Translations under genes and position numbers: made by a program
Source: Adlercreutzia equolifaciens DSM 19450
Lineage (GTDB): Bacteria > Actinomycetota > Coriobacteriia > Coriobacteriales > Eggerthellaceae
DNA: 64,000 nt
Reading direction: 5' to 3'
Assembly (NCBI RefSeq): GCF_000478885.1
Contig: NC_022567.1
Span: 1,240,001 to 1,304,000 of the forward strand
Shown: piece by piece, positions 8,479-19,500 of the stretch
How the letters are laid out: the number at the start of each line of letters is the position of its first letter
Numbering within the stretch: position 1 is the first letter of the stretch
The notes under the pieces: generated by a model
Databases searched by the model: none
What the model was told of the DNA's origin: nothing
The model's input: only the letters and a program-made list of their open reading frames with translations

Positions 8479-9759
8479 TTGAGTGGGACCGCTACCAAAG
8501 AGAAGCTGACCGTGCGTCACCTTCTCGTCGTTCTGACGGGCATCATGATCACGTTCGGATGCTCGGCTCTATGCTTCTCCACCTGGGGCCTGTTCCAGCC
8601 GGTCGTGGCTGAGGGCCTGGGCGTGGAGGTCACCGCCTTCGCCATGTACGTCACCGTTATGTACCTGACCATGACCATCGCCTCGCCGTTTGCGGGCAAG
8701 CTGCTGCAGACCATGGACATCCGCATCCTTTTGTCCGCCTCTGCCGCGCTCGTGGGCTGCGCCTTCTTGCTGATGAGCTTCTCGAACACCATCGTGCTGT
8801 TCTACGTGGCCGCCGTCATGCTGGGCTTGGGCGAGATCACCATCCTGTGGCTGGCCATTCCCACGCTCATCAACCGCTGGTTCGTGGAGCGCGCCGGCTT
8901 CTTCATCGGGTTGTGCATGGCCTTCACCGGCATCGGCGGCGCCATCTGGTCCGCCGTGTTCACCGCGCTGACCGCCTCGGGCGTCGACTTCCACACGATT
9001 TACCTCATCTGGGGCGTCATCGCGCTCGTCACGAGTCTGCCCTTCACGCTGTTCTGCGTGCGCAACTCTCCCGAGGACTGCGGGCTGGCCCCCTACGGCG
9101 CCTCCATGCAGAAGGCGGCCTCGGGCGCTGAGGTGGCCGCGAAGCCCGCGGGCCTGTCTGCCGGCTTCGTCATGAAGACCCCGATGTTCTACGCCATCTG
9201 CGTCTTCGCCGGCCTCATCAACATCGCCATCCTCATCGCCATGCAGTTCCCCACCTACACCAAGTCGCTCACCGACGTGGCCTTCGACGTGGCCGTGGTC
9301 GGCGGCGTCATGACCTCGGTCATGATGGTGGGCCAGGCCATCTTCAAGGTGGTGCTGGGCGCGGCGGCCGACAAGAACGCCAAGGGCGCCCTCATCTTCG
9401 CCTTCGCCGCTGGCGTTGCGGGCATCCTGCTGTGCTGGTTCGGCACCTTCTCCGAGTACGTGATGTACGTGGGCGCCTTCATCTTCGGCGGCTGCTACGC
9501 CACCGCCGTGGTGCTCGTGCCGGTCATCTGCCGCCAGTCCTTCGGCACCCGTGAGTACTCGGTCATCTACTCTCGCGTCTCCACGGTGTTCAACCTCATT
9601 GCCGCCTTCGCCGCTATGATCTGGGCGTGGCTCGGCTCGTCGTTCGGCTTCACCGTCGAGTTCATCGTGGCGCTCGCCATGCTCGTGGTCATCCTGCTGC
9701 TCGGCCTGTACATCTTCAAGGCTGCTGCCGGCTACAAGAAGGACTGGACGACCGAATAG
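8479..9759 (+). CDS. MFS transporter, oxalate/formate-antiporter-like
   Basis: 426 residues from TTG 8479, chosen because AGAGGAGG ends 6 bases before it. About twelve hydrophobic segments are visible in two halves, with a central loop near residues 195-235 (NSPEDCGLAPYGASMQKAAS). The N-half has STWGLFQPVVAEGLGV and PFAGKLLQTMDIR, like the loop 2-3 motif of MFS carboxylate carriers of the OFA type. It sits between the acyl-CoA dehydrogenase and a LysR gene, so it probably moves the acid handled by that pathway, or exchanges it for product. No soluble binding protein is present. Substrate inferred only from context. Confidence 0.85.
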   Translation: MSGTATKEKLTVRHLLVVLTGIMITFGCSALCFSTWGLFQPVVAEGLGVEVTAFAMYVTVMYLTMTIASPFAGKLLQTMDIRILLSASAALVGCAFLLMSFSNTIVLFYVAAVMLGLGEITILWLAIPTLINRWFVERAGFFIGLCMAFTGIGGAIWSAVFTALTASGVDFHTIYLIWGVIALVTSLPFTLFCVRNSPEDCGLAPYGASMQKAASGAEVAAKPAGLSAGFVMKTPMFYAICVFAGLINIAILIAMQFPTYTKSLTDVAFDVAVVGGVMTSVMMVGQAIFKVVLGAAADKNAKGALIFAFAAGVAGILLCWFGTFSEYVMYVGAFIFGGCYATAVVLVPVICRQSFGTREYSVIYSRVSTVFNLIAAFAAMIWAWLGSSFGFTVEFIVALAMLVVILLLGLYIFKAAAGYKKDWTTE

Positions 9760-9795
9760 TCGGGTCCCTCATACCGCTGGCGGGCTCAAAGGGAT

Positions 9796-9821
9796 AAGCG
9801 GGGAGTGTAGACTCCCCGCTT
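9796..9821 (+). terminator. Terminator after the MFS gene
   Basis: AAGCGGGGAGT (9796-9806) pairs perfectly with ACTCCCCGCTT (9811-9821) around a 4-base loop, followed by TTCG. Confidence 0.8.
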
Positions 9822-9931
9822 TTCGCACTTATAGGAAATCTCTATGAGCCAAGCCTGATAAACTACGATCAAGAGAGAAACGCGCAATCTGAGATCGGGC
9901 CGAACGCACGCCCTTTGCCTTAGGGGGAACC

Positions 9932-10861
9932 ATGAACCTCTCTCAGCTGAACTACTTCAAGAAGCTCGCCGAGGTGCTTCACTACACGCGAGCGGCGCAG
10001 GAGCTGTTCATCACCCAACCGACCCTCTCGGGGGCTATTTCGTCCTTGGAGAAGGAGCTGGGCGCTCCCTTGTTCGAGCGCAACGGCCGCTCGGTGCTCC
10101 TCGCCCCCTACGGCGAGGTGTTCTACGAGCACGTGTGCCTCGCCCTGCGCGCCATCGACGACGGCGTGGCGGCCGTGAGCGCGCGCTCCTCGGCCTCGTT
10201 CGGCACCGTGAACCTCGGCACCACCTTCACCACCCAGGACCACTACCTGCCGAGCCTCATCCGCGACTTCGAGGAGGCCTTCGACAAGCGGGTCATCGTG
10301 AAGGTGTCCCAGGGATTCACCAACTACCTCACCGAGCAGCTGCATCGGGGCACGCTGGATGTGGCCTTCTGCGGCAAGCGCGACAACGAGCCCGACATCG
10401 CGTATTTCCCGGTGAAGCACTGCGAGCTGGCCCTCTACGTGCGCGACGACCATCCGCTGGCGTCCCGCGAAACGATCACCTTCGGCGAACTGAACGACGT
10501 GGATCTGCACACCTACCGCCGCGGCACCCCCATCGGCGAGCGCGTGGCGAAGATGCTGGAGGAGGCCGACGTGCGGGGCGCCTCCTTGGGCTACGACGAC
10601 GATGTGTCCATGGGGTCGTTCCTCTCCTACAACGGCGGCAACGCCGGAGCGCTTATGCTGGACTCGCTGGGCGCCCAGCTGTTCAGCAACCTGCACCAGG
10701 TGCGCGTCGAGGGCGTCCCGGAGCACTTCTACACGGTGTACATGGCCTATCACAAGAAGCACGTGCACTCGCGGGCCGTCACCGATTTCATCGACTTCGT
10801 CAAGGCCTACCCGGGCAACGACCTCATCGGCCAGGTGCTGCCCGAGGCGGCGGGCGAGTAG
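9932..10861 (+). CDS. LysR-family transcriptional regulator
   Basis: 309 residues with the standard N-terminal helix-turn-helix: MNLSQLNYFKKLAEVLHYTR, AAQELFITQPTLSGAISSLE and GAPLFERNGRSVLLA (to about residue 60). A periplasmic-binding-like effector domain follows from about 90 to 295, with VNLGTTFTTQDHYLPSLI and a typical YVRDDHPLA strand. The ATG follows TAGGGGGAACC. It is the last gene of the CoA-transferase/dehydrogenase/MFS cluster and probably senses that pathway's acid or CoA ester. LysR proteins usually bind near divergent promoters. The repeated GGACAA sites in the two intergenic regions of the cluster are candidates. Confidence 0.9.
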   Translation: MNLSQLNYFKKLAEVLHYTRAAQELFITQPTLSGAISSLEKELGAPLFERNGRSVLLAPYGEVFYEHVCLALRAIDDGVAAVSARSSASFGTVNLGTTFTTQDHYLPSLIRDFEEAFDKRVIVKVSQGFTNYLTEQLHRGTLDVAFCGKRDNEPDIAYFPVKHCELALYVRDDHPLASRETITFGELNDVDLHTYRRGTPIGERVAKMLEEADVRGASLGYDDDVSMGSFLSYNGGNAGALMLDSLGAQLFSNLHQVRVEGVPEHFYTVYMAYHKKHVHSRAVTDFIDFVKAYPGNDLIGQVLPEAAGE

Positions 10862-11009
10862 GGGCGCCGGGCCCGATCGGCCGAGGCGGGCGCGCGGCGG
10901 ACGTTTGGGTGTCTGGTCGTCCGACCGCCGGAGCCGCCCGACCGCCCAGGCCGCCTGACTGCCGTCTGTGGTCATTTTGCGCCGTATGCGGCCACTTGTT
11001 GCGGGAGGC

Positions 11010-11181
11010 TGGCAAAGCGCGACCCGTTGTGGTATAAATACGACTGCTGTGCAGATCAGCTGCACGGACATACTTTCGCTTCTGGAGAAAGTGGGACTTT
11101 TCCCGCTTTCTTTTGTTGTAGGGGGCTTTTTGCGGCCCGGAAAGTATGGGAGCGTAGGCAACGGAAAAGGAGGCAGACGAG
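11010..11181 (+). promoter_or_regulatory. Promoter and structured leader of the rimP-nusA-infB operon
   Basis: An extended -10 (TGG-TATAAA, 11030-11038) with a weak -35 (TGGCAA at 11010-11015) gives a start near 11045. The leader of about 135 bases contains two mutually exclusive stems. One is ACTTTC (11072-11077) with GAAAGT (11087-11092). The other is the terminator-like stem at 11086-11111. This arrangement suggests transcription attenuation ahead of nusA, itself a termination factor. Confidence 0.55.
11086..11118 (+). terminator. Terminator-like stem in the rimP leader (possible attenuator)
   Basis: AGAAAGTGGGA (11086-11096) pairs with TCCCGCTTTCT (11101-11111) over 11 bp with one G-T wobble and a 4-base loop, followed by TTTGTTG. 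It lies about 70 bases before the rimP start, inside the leader, so it would act as a conditional terminator. It may instead end readthrough from the LysR gene. Confidence 0.6.
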
Positions 11182-11655
11182 GTGCTGACGGCCAAGGAGA
11201 AATCGCTTCTTTCCGCCCTGGAGCCCCGAGCGGCCTCCGAGGGCGTCGAGATCGTCACGCTGGAGATCGTCGGCTCGAAGAAGGCGCCGACCATCCGCGT
11301 CTACATCGACGCGGCCGGCGGCATCAGCTTCGACGAGCTGGCCCGCACCCAGGCCTGGGTCGGGGACGTCATGGACGAGCTGGACCCGTTCCCCGGGGCC
11401 TACATGCTGGAGGTGTCCTCTCCGGGCATCGACCGGCCGCTGCGCACGCCGGAGCATTTCGCGCGCTTCGCCGGCGAGACGGTGACGGTGAAGACGACCG
11501 GCCCCATCGACGGCCGCAGCTCGTTTACCGGCGAGCTTCTCGGCTTTGAGGACGGCTGCGTCATGGTGGCCGCAGACGGCGCCGGCACCTTCCGCATTCC
11601 GTACGACAACATCAAAAAGGCCCGCGTTAAGGGCACCATCGACTTCAGCGCCTAG
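11182..11655 (+). CDS. rimP: Ribosome maturation factor RimP
   Basis: 157 residues from GTG 11182, with AAGGAGG 8 bases upstream. It shows the RimP N-domain (GVEIVTLEIVGSKKAPTIRVYID and the conserved YMLEVSSPGIDRPLRTPEHF) and an SH3-like C-domain (GELLGFEDGCVMV, IPYDNIKKARV). RimP helps 30S subunit maturation. It is the first gene of a long run with nusA, ylxR and infB, the usual order in most bacteria. Length is normal for the family. Confidence 0.95.
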   Translation: MLTAKEKSLLSALEPRAASEGVEIVTLEIVGSKKAPTIRVYIDAAGGISFDELARTQAWVGDVMDELDPFPGAYMLEVSSPGIDRPLRTPEHFARFAGETVTVKTTGPIDGRSSFTGELLGFEDGCVMVAADGAGTFRIPYDNIKKARVKGTIDFSA

Positions 11656-11671
11656 GGAAAGGATTAGATAC

Positions 11672-12877
11672 GTGGCAACTTCAGAACTGATCGAGGCCTT
11701 GCAGGCACTGGCCCACGAGCGCAAGATCGACGAGTTCTACCTCATCGAGCGCTTGGAGCAGTCCCTGGCGAAGAGCTACGAGCGCATCCTCGATCTGGAA
11801 TGGGACGCGCGTGTGACCATCGACCGCCAGACCGGCAAGATCTACGTCTACGAGCTCGTGCCCGTGGGCGAGCCCGACGAGGAGACCGGCGAGTACAGCG
11901 AGTTCGAGGAGCGCGACGTTACCCCCGACGACGTGAGCCGCATCGCCGCCCAGAACGCCAAGGGCGTCATCTCATCGCTCGTGCGCGAGGCCGGGCGCCA
12001 GTCCATCTACGACGAGTTCCGCGGCCGCGTGGGCGATTTGGTCACGGGCACCGTGCTGCAGGGCACGCCGGACTTCACCATCATCAAGATCCGCGAGGGC
12101 GTCGAGGCGGAGCTGCCCCATTACGACGCCAAGCGCAACCCGGGCGAGCGCAACGAGCGCCCGGCCAACGAGCACTACCGCCACAACCAGCGCTTGAAAG
12201 TGCTCATCATCGAGGTGCGCAACCCCAACGCCGACGCGCCCCGCGCCCGCGGCGAGCAGGCGCGCCCGGCCATCGTCGTCTCCCGCACCCACCCCGACCT
12301 CATCCGCCGTCTCTTCGAGATCGAGGTGCCGGAGATTTACGAGGGGGTCGTGGAGATCAAGTCCGTGGCCCGCGAGCCCGGCGCCCGTTCCAAGGTGGCC
12401 GTGTTCTCCCGCGAGGCGAACCTGGATCCGGTGGGCGCCTGCGTGGGGCCGAAGGGCTCCCGCGTCCGCATGGTGGTCGAGGAGCTGCGCAACGAGCGCG
12501 TCGACGTCATCCAGTGGAGCCCCGACCCGGCGGTCTACGTGGCCAACGCCCTGTCGCCGGCGAAGGTGAGCCACGTGAGCATCGACGAGGACAACAACTA
12601 CGCCACGGTCATCGTGCCCGACGACCAGCTGTCGCTGGCCATCGGCAAGGAGGGGCAGAACGCGCGCTTGGCCGCCCGCCTCACCGGCTGGCACATCGAC
12701 ATCAAGCCCCAGAGCTTCCAGGGCGCGTCTTTGGTCGATGTCGAGATGGACGACGAGGTGGAGGAGGACGACGGCTTCTGCATCTTCGTCGACGAGGACG
12801 GCAACCGCTGCCGCAACCACGCCCGACCGAACAGCCAGTACTGCGGCGTCCATGCCGATGCCGAGGCAGAGGCCTAA
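11672..12877 (+). CDS. nusA: Transcription termination/antitermination factor NusA with C-terminal Cys/His motif
   Basis: 401 residues from GTG 11672 (GGGAAAGGA upstream); the frame is open further up but that part overlaps rimP. An N-terminal RNA-polymerase-binding domain (ELIEALQALAHERKIDEF) is followed by an S1 domain near residues 115-190 (GRVGDLVTGTVLQ). Two KH domains come next, near 210-345 (VGACVGPKGSRVRMV and LAIGKEGQNARLAARLTGW). NusA modulates pausing, termination and antitermination. After the KH2 domain an acidic linker leads to a 25-residue Cys/His cluster, with spacing C-x8-C, then YC-x2-H (FCIFVDEDGNRC and YCGVH). This looks like a small zinc-binding module added to the protein. 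Confidence 0.95.
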   Translation: MATSELIEALQALAHERKIDEFYLIERLEQSLAKSYERILDLEWDARVTIDRQTGKIYVYELVPVGEPDEETGEYSEFEERDVTPDDVSRIAAQNAKGVISSLVREAGRQSIYDEFRGRVGDLVTGTVLQGTPDFTIIKIREGVEAELPHYDAKRNPGERNERPANEHYRHNQRLKVLIIEVRNPNADAPRARGEQARPAIVVSRTHPDLIRRLFEIEVPEIYEGVVEIKSVAREPGARSKVAVFSREANLDPVGACVGPKGSRVRMVVEELRNERVDVIQWSPDPAVYVANALSPAKVSHVSIDEDNNYATVIVPDDQLSLAIGKEGQNARLAARLTGWHIDIKPQSFQGASLVDVEMDDEVEEDDGFCIFVDEDGNRCRNHARPNSQYCGVHADAEAEA

Positions 12878-12890
12878 GGGGTAGAACCTG

Positions 12891-13181
12891 ATGGCAGCAC
12901 AGACGACAAAGCGCCAGCGCACCTGCATCGGCTGCGGCGCGACCCTTGGGAAGGGCGCGCTTCGCCGCATCGTGCGCAACGGCGAGGGGCATATGAGCTT
13001 CGACCCTACGGGCCGCCTCGCCGGCCGCGGCGCCTACGTCTGCTCTGAGGACTGCCTCGCCGCGGCGAGAAAGACCAGGAAGCTTGAGCGCGCCCTGCGC
13101 TGCAAAGTGACCGACGAAGATTACGAGCGCGTTCTTCGCGAGCTTGCCCTCGCCGAGGCACCGGGAAAGAATGAGGAGTGA
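12891..13181 (+). CDS. ylxR: YlxR/RnpM-family RNA-binding protein
   Basis: 96 residues with the YlxR signatures RTCIGCG (about residues 10-16), FDPTGRLAGRGAYVC (about 37-51) and a later Cys (CSEDCL). The family lies between nusA and infB in many bacteria and has been reported to bind RNA and modulate RNase P. The gene starts 13 bases after nusA and ends 3 bases before infB, so all are one operon. Confidence 0.9.
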   Translation: MAAQTTKRQRTCIGCGATLGKGALRRIVRNGEGHMSFDPTGRLAGRGAYVCSEDCLAAARKTRKLERALRCKVTDEDYERVLRELALAEAPGKNEE

Positions 13182-13184
13182 TAT

Positions 13185-15920
<2,736 letters not shown>

Positions 15921-15931
15921 CTCGACTGTCC

Positions 15932-16051
15932 GGCGTCGAGGAAGCCCCGCATCCCCGTGCTCAAGCAATGGCTCGCTCGGCGGAACAGTCCACTGGACTG
16001 TTCCGTTCGCTGCGCAACCTGCGCGCGGGGACACGGGGCTTCCTCGACGCC
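15932..16051. repeat. 120-bp long inverted repeat with internal hairpin
   Basis: Arms of 18 bp match perfectly (15932-15949 and 16034-16051). After a CA/CA mismatch the stem resumes as TCCCCG (15952-15957) with CGGGGA (16026-16031). At the centre a second perfect hairpin stands: CGGAACAGTCC (15981-15991) with GGACTGTTCCG (15995-16005). It lies 11 bases after infB. There is no T-run, so it is not a classic terminator. Confidence 0.85.
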
Positions 16052-16152
16052 TACTGTTACAGTTTTGCTTAGTTTTCCACGACTGGCGCATGGCTCTTGG
16101 TTTCAACTCTATACTAAAACTATCTGTCCGCCTCGATTGAGGAGATGACGTC

Positions 16153-16542
16153 ATGAAGCAGAGCGCTTCCAACCGCAAGGTCAACGAGCAGGCCCGCGAG
16201 GTGATCGCGAGCATCCTTCTGTTCGATGTGTCCGACCCGCGCCTCCATCTGGTCACCATCACCGGCTGCGAGGTCAGCTACGACCGTTCCGTCTGCAACG
16301 TCTACTACACCACCGATCCCGAGCGCTACGCCGGGGCTCAGGCTGCCTTCGAGGCCGCTGCGGGGCATATCCGCTCGCTCATGGCGAAGAAGCTCTCCTG
16401 GCGCGTGGCGCCGGAGCTGCGCTTCTACGTGGACACGTCCGTCGATCAGGCCGAGGCCATCTCCCAGGCGCTGAATTCCGAGCGCGAGCATCAGGAGAAG
16501 CGCATCGAGGAGGAAACCATCGGAGAGGATCGGGAGTACTAG
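16153..16542 (+). CDS. rbfA: Ribosome-binding factor A
   Basis: 129 residues with the KH-like RbfA fold. It has NRKVNEQAREVIASILL at the N-terminus, FDVSDPRLHLVTITGCEVSYD, the conserved RSLMAKKLSWRVAPELRFYVD strand and a charged C-terminal tail. RbfA matures the 30S subunit. GAGGAG precedes the ATG. It is followed 4 bases later by nrnA. Confidence 0.95.
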   Translation: MKQSASNRKVNEQAREVIASILLFDVSDPRLHLVTITGCEVSYDRSVCNVYYTTDPERYAGAQAAFEAAAGHIRSLMAKKLSWRVAPELRFYVDTSVDQAEAISQALNSEREHQEKRIEEETIGEDREY

Positions 16543-16546
16543 TTTC

Positions 16547-17554
16547 ATGACGGTGACGCCCCAGACCAACACGACGCTTTCCGAGATCGCCTCCGCGCTC
16601 GCCGAGCGCGACCGCTTCGTCATCGGAGGCCATGTGAGCCCTGACGGCGACTGCCTTGGTTCGGCGCTGGGGCTCGTCTGGGCCTTGCGCCAGCTGGGCA
16701 AACAGGTCACGTGCGTGCTTGCCCGCGACGAGGAGCCGCCGAGCGATCTCATGTTTTTGCCCGGGGCCGACGGGCTCGTTCCCGCCGCGCGCTTCGAAGG
16801 GCCCTGCGAGTGCTTCATCGCCGTGGACGTGCCCACGCCGGAGCGGCTCGGCGATGGGGCGCGCCTTCACGAGGCGGCGCCCTTCACGGTCACCGTGGAT
16901 CATCATGCGGTGCCCCGGGCCATGAGCGACCTCAGCTACACCGATCCGAACGCCGCCTCCACGTCGCTGCTCATCTGGGAGTTGGCGGCGCTTTTGGGCG
17001 CCGACCGCGAGCGCATCATCGCCACCTGCTGCTACACCGGCCTCATGACCGACACCGGCCGCTTCCAGCACGGCAACACCGACGCTGCCGCGTTCGAGGG
17101 GGCGTGCGAAATGGTGGCCGCTGGTGCACGGCCTGGGGAGATCGCCCGGGAGTTCTACCAGAACCGCAGTCTCGCGTCCATCGAGCTTGAGGGGCGCACC
17201 GTGAGTCATATGTGCTTGTCCGGCGACGGCGAGGCGGTGCTCTCGTGGCTCTCGCTCGCCGATTTCGCCGAGTGCGGTGCCGTGAAGGCCGATGCCGAGC
17301 CCATGATCGATCTTCTGCGCTCCTTGCGCGGCGTGCGCGTTGCCTGCATGCTGCGGGAGCAGGACGGAGAGGTGCGCGGCAGCTTCCGTTCCAAGGACGA
17401 CACCGACGTGGCCGCCATCGCCGGTGAGTTCGGCGGCGGCGGACATAAGGCCGCGGCCGGATTCACCATTCACGATGATTTGCGCGGGGCCGTGGAGACC
17501 GTCGCGCGCCGTTTGGGCATCGAGAGCCCGACCTTGCCGGAGGAGCGCCTGTGA
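16547..17554 (+). CDS. nrnA: DHH/DHHA1 phosphoesterase, NrnA-type oligoribonuclease/pAp phosphatase
   Basis: 335 residues. DHH motifs: HVSPDGDCLGSALGL (about residues 29-43), FIAVDVP, VDHH (about 122-125), and TGLMTDTGRFQ. The C-terminal DHHA1 domain carries the glycine-rich substrate loop GGGGHKAAAGF. This set and the length match NrnA, which degrades nano-RNAs and dephosphorylates pAp. It lies between rbfA and truB, as in many Gram-positive and actinobacterial genomes, and overlaps truB by GTGA. Confidence 0.88.
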   Translation: MTVTPQTNTTLSEIASALAERDRFVIGGHVSPDGDCLGSALGLVWALRQLGKQVTCVLARDEEPPSDLMFLPGADGLVPAARFEGPCECFIAVDVPTPERLGDGARLHEAAPFTVTVDHHAVPRAMSDLSYTDPNAASTSLLIWELAALLGADRERIIATCCYTGLMTDTGRFQHGNTDAAAFEGACEMVAAGARPGEIAREFYQNRSLASIELEGRTVSHMCLSGDGEAVLSWLSLADFAECGAVKADAEPMIDLLRSLRGVRVACMLREQDGEVRGSFRSKDDTDVAAIAGEFGGGGHKAAAGFTIHDDLRGAVETVARRLGIESPTLPEERL

Positions 17555-18567
17555 AGCGGGGGACGACCGATCTGTGCCTCGTACTTGCCGTGGACAAGCC
17601 GAGCGGCATGACCTCCCACGATGTGGTGAGCCGCGCCCGGCGCATCTTCGGCGAGAAGCGCATCGGGCACACGGGCACCTTAGATCCGCTCGCCTCGGGG
17701 GTGCTGCCCCTGTGCGTGGGGCCGGCCACCCGGCTCGACCAGTTCCTCACCGGCCACGACAAGTCCTACGTGGTCTCGGTCGTCTTCGGCGCCGCTACCG
17801 ATACCGACGACTGCGACGGTGAGGTCATCCGCACGGGCGTTGTGCCCGACGAGGTGTTCGACCCGTTCTTCGCCAGCGTTTTCGTGGGCGGTTTGGTGGG
17901 GAAGTCCAAGCAGCTGCCGCCGGTGTACTCGGCCATCAAGGTGGGGGGAACCAAGGCCTGCGATGCGGCTCGCAAGGGGCGCGTTATCGATCTGGCGCCG
18001 CGCGACATCGAGGTGTACTCCGCCGAGCTTCTGGGCATCGGGGGCGCCGACGGCACGGAACCGGCCCGCTGGGACATCGCCTTCAAGGTGTCGAAGGGCA
18101 CCTATATTCGCGCGCTCGCCCGTGACATCGGCAACAGCCTGGGGTGCCCCGCCCATGTGGGGGCGCTGCGCCGCACGGCGGCCGGCGCGATCGGCATCGC
18201 CGACTGCGTGACGCTGGAGGTCTTGGAGGAGATGGGGGAGCGCGCCGCCCTGGATCCGCTGAAGGTGCTCGGCATGCGCTTCATCTACCTCGACGATGCC
18301 GCCGCGGCACGGGTGCGCAACGGCAACCCGCTGGACGGGCGCGCCGTGGAGCTCTTCGAGCGCCGCAGCGTCGACCCGGCGGCGGAGCTGTGCGCCTGCA
18401 CGGCCGGGGTGCGCCCCAGCTGCGAGCCGCCGCAAAATGGCGAGGTCGTGGCCCTTGTGGCCGATAACCGCATCGTGGCATTATATGAGTATCATGTCGA
18501 CAAGGGGCGTTTCGCCCCCCGATGCGTGTTTCCGATAGGAGTTTCCCGTGGCTGCAGTGATCTCTAG
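17551..18567 (+). CDS. truB: tRNA pseudouridine-55 synthase TruB
   Basis: 338 residues from GTG 17551, overlapping nrnA by four bases. It has LAVDKPSGMTSHDVVSRARR at the N-terminus, then HTGTLDPLASGVLP with the catalytic Asp (about residue 45), KSYVVSVVFGAATDTDD, and a late KGTYIRALARDIG block. It makes pseudouridine 55 in the T-loop of tRNAs. A C-terminal PUA-like extension is present, with a short Cys-containing insert (ELCACTAGVRPSC) that is not usual. The last 20 bases overlap ribF. Confidence 0.95.
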   Translation: MKRGTTDLCLVLAVDKPSGMTSHDVVSRARRIFGEKRIGHTGTLDPLASGVLPLCVGPATRLDQFLTGHDKSYVVSVVFGAATDTDDCDGEVIRTGVVPDEVFDPFFASVFVGGLVGKSKQLPPVYSAIKVGGTKACDAARKGRVIDLAPRDIEVYSAELLGIGGADGTEPARWDIAFKVSKGTYIRALARDIGNSLGCPAHVGALRRTAAGAIGIADCVTLEVLEEMGERAALDPLKVLGMRFIYLDDAAAARVRNGNPLDGRAVELFERRSVDPAAELCACTAGVRPSCEPPQNGEVVALVADNRIVALYEYHVDKGRFAPRCVFPIGVSRGCSDL

Positions 18568-19474
18568 GAACGATCCCGCCTTCGACGAGGCCCTGCTCGA
18601 TCGCGCCTCGGTGGCCTTCGGCGTCTTCGACGGCGTCCACGAGGGGCACCGCTTCATCATCGGCGAGGCGGTAAACACGGCCCGCGAAGAGGGGCGCGCG
18701 AGCGCCGTCATCACCTTCGACATCGATCCCGACGAGGTGTTCGCGGCTGATCGGCTGAAGAAGCTCATGACCAACGAGGCGCGCATCGCCAAGCTGGCCG
18801 AGCTGGATGTGGACGCGGTCGTGGTGCTGCCGTTCTCCCGCGAGTTCGCGGCCCAGAGCCCCGAGGACTTCCTCGACGCCTGCTTCGGCGGCGGCGTGCC
18901 GAGCCACATCCACATCGGCAGCGACTTCCATTTCGGTCGCAAGGCCGCGGGCAATGTGGAGAGCTTGCGTGTGTGGGGCGCCGAGCGCGGCATGGAGGTG
19001 CACGGACATGAGCTGGTGGCCGAGGGCGGCCGCCCCGTGACGGCCACGCGCATCCGCGGCCTTCTGTCCGAGGGCCGGGCCCGCGAGGCGGCCGACCTTC
19101 TGGGGCGCCCCTACGAGCTTTCGGGTCTCGTGCGCCCGGGCCGCGGCGAGGGCCGCGACTTCGGCTTCGCCACGGCGAATTTGGAGGTGCCTCCCATGCT
19201 TCTCGCCGTCGGCGAGGGGGTGTACGCCTGCTATGCCGTAGTGGAAGGCGCCCGCTACAAGGCGGCCGTGAACGTGGGCGTTCCCGCTACCTTCGCCGAC
19301 ACGGCCAAGGAGAACATCGAGGTGCACCTCCTCGATTTCGATGAGAACATCTACGGCCAGGACATCGAGGTGGAGTTCATCGAATGGCTGCGCCCCATGC
19401 GCGCCTTCGAGAGCACCGACGAGCTCATCGCCACCGTCCAGTCCAACATAGCCTGGGTACGCGAGAATCTGTAG
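18548..19474 (+). CDS. ribF: Bifunctional riboflavin kinase/FAD synthetase
   Basis: 308 residues from GTG 18548, with TAGGAG upstream. The nucleotidyltransferase domain comes first (VAFGVFDGVHEGHRFIIGEA, VITFDIDPDEVF, HIGSDFHFGRKAAGN), followed by RIRGLLSEGR and the flavokinase domain (GRGEGRDFGFATANLEV, GVYACYAVVEG, NVGVPATF, EVHLLDFDENIYG). It turns riboflavin into FMN and FAD. One unusual point is FAVNVG-type text reading AAVNVGVPATF where many homologues have NIGxxPTF. Its place after truB is conserved. FMN and FAD are needed by several enzymes in this window. Confidence 0.93.
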   Translation: MAAVISRNDPAFDEALLDRASVAFGVFDGVHEGHRFIIGEAVNTAREEGRASAVITFDIDPDEVFAADRLKKLMTNEARIAKLAELDVDAVVVLPFSREFAAQSPEDFLDACFGGGVPSHIHIGSDFHFGRKAAGNVESLRVWGAERGMEVHGHELVAEGGRPVTATRIRGLLSEGRAREAADLLGRPYELSGLVRPGRGEGRDFGFATANLEVPPMLLAVGEGVYACYAVVEGARYKAAVNVGVPATFADTAKENIEVHLLDFDENIYGQDIEVEFIEWLRPMRAFESTDELIATVQSNIAWVRENL

Positions 19475-19500
19475 CGAAATCGGGTCGAGTCGGAGCGAAC

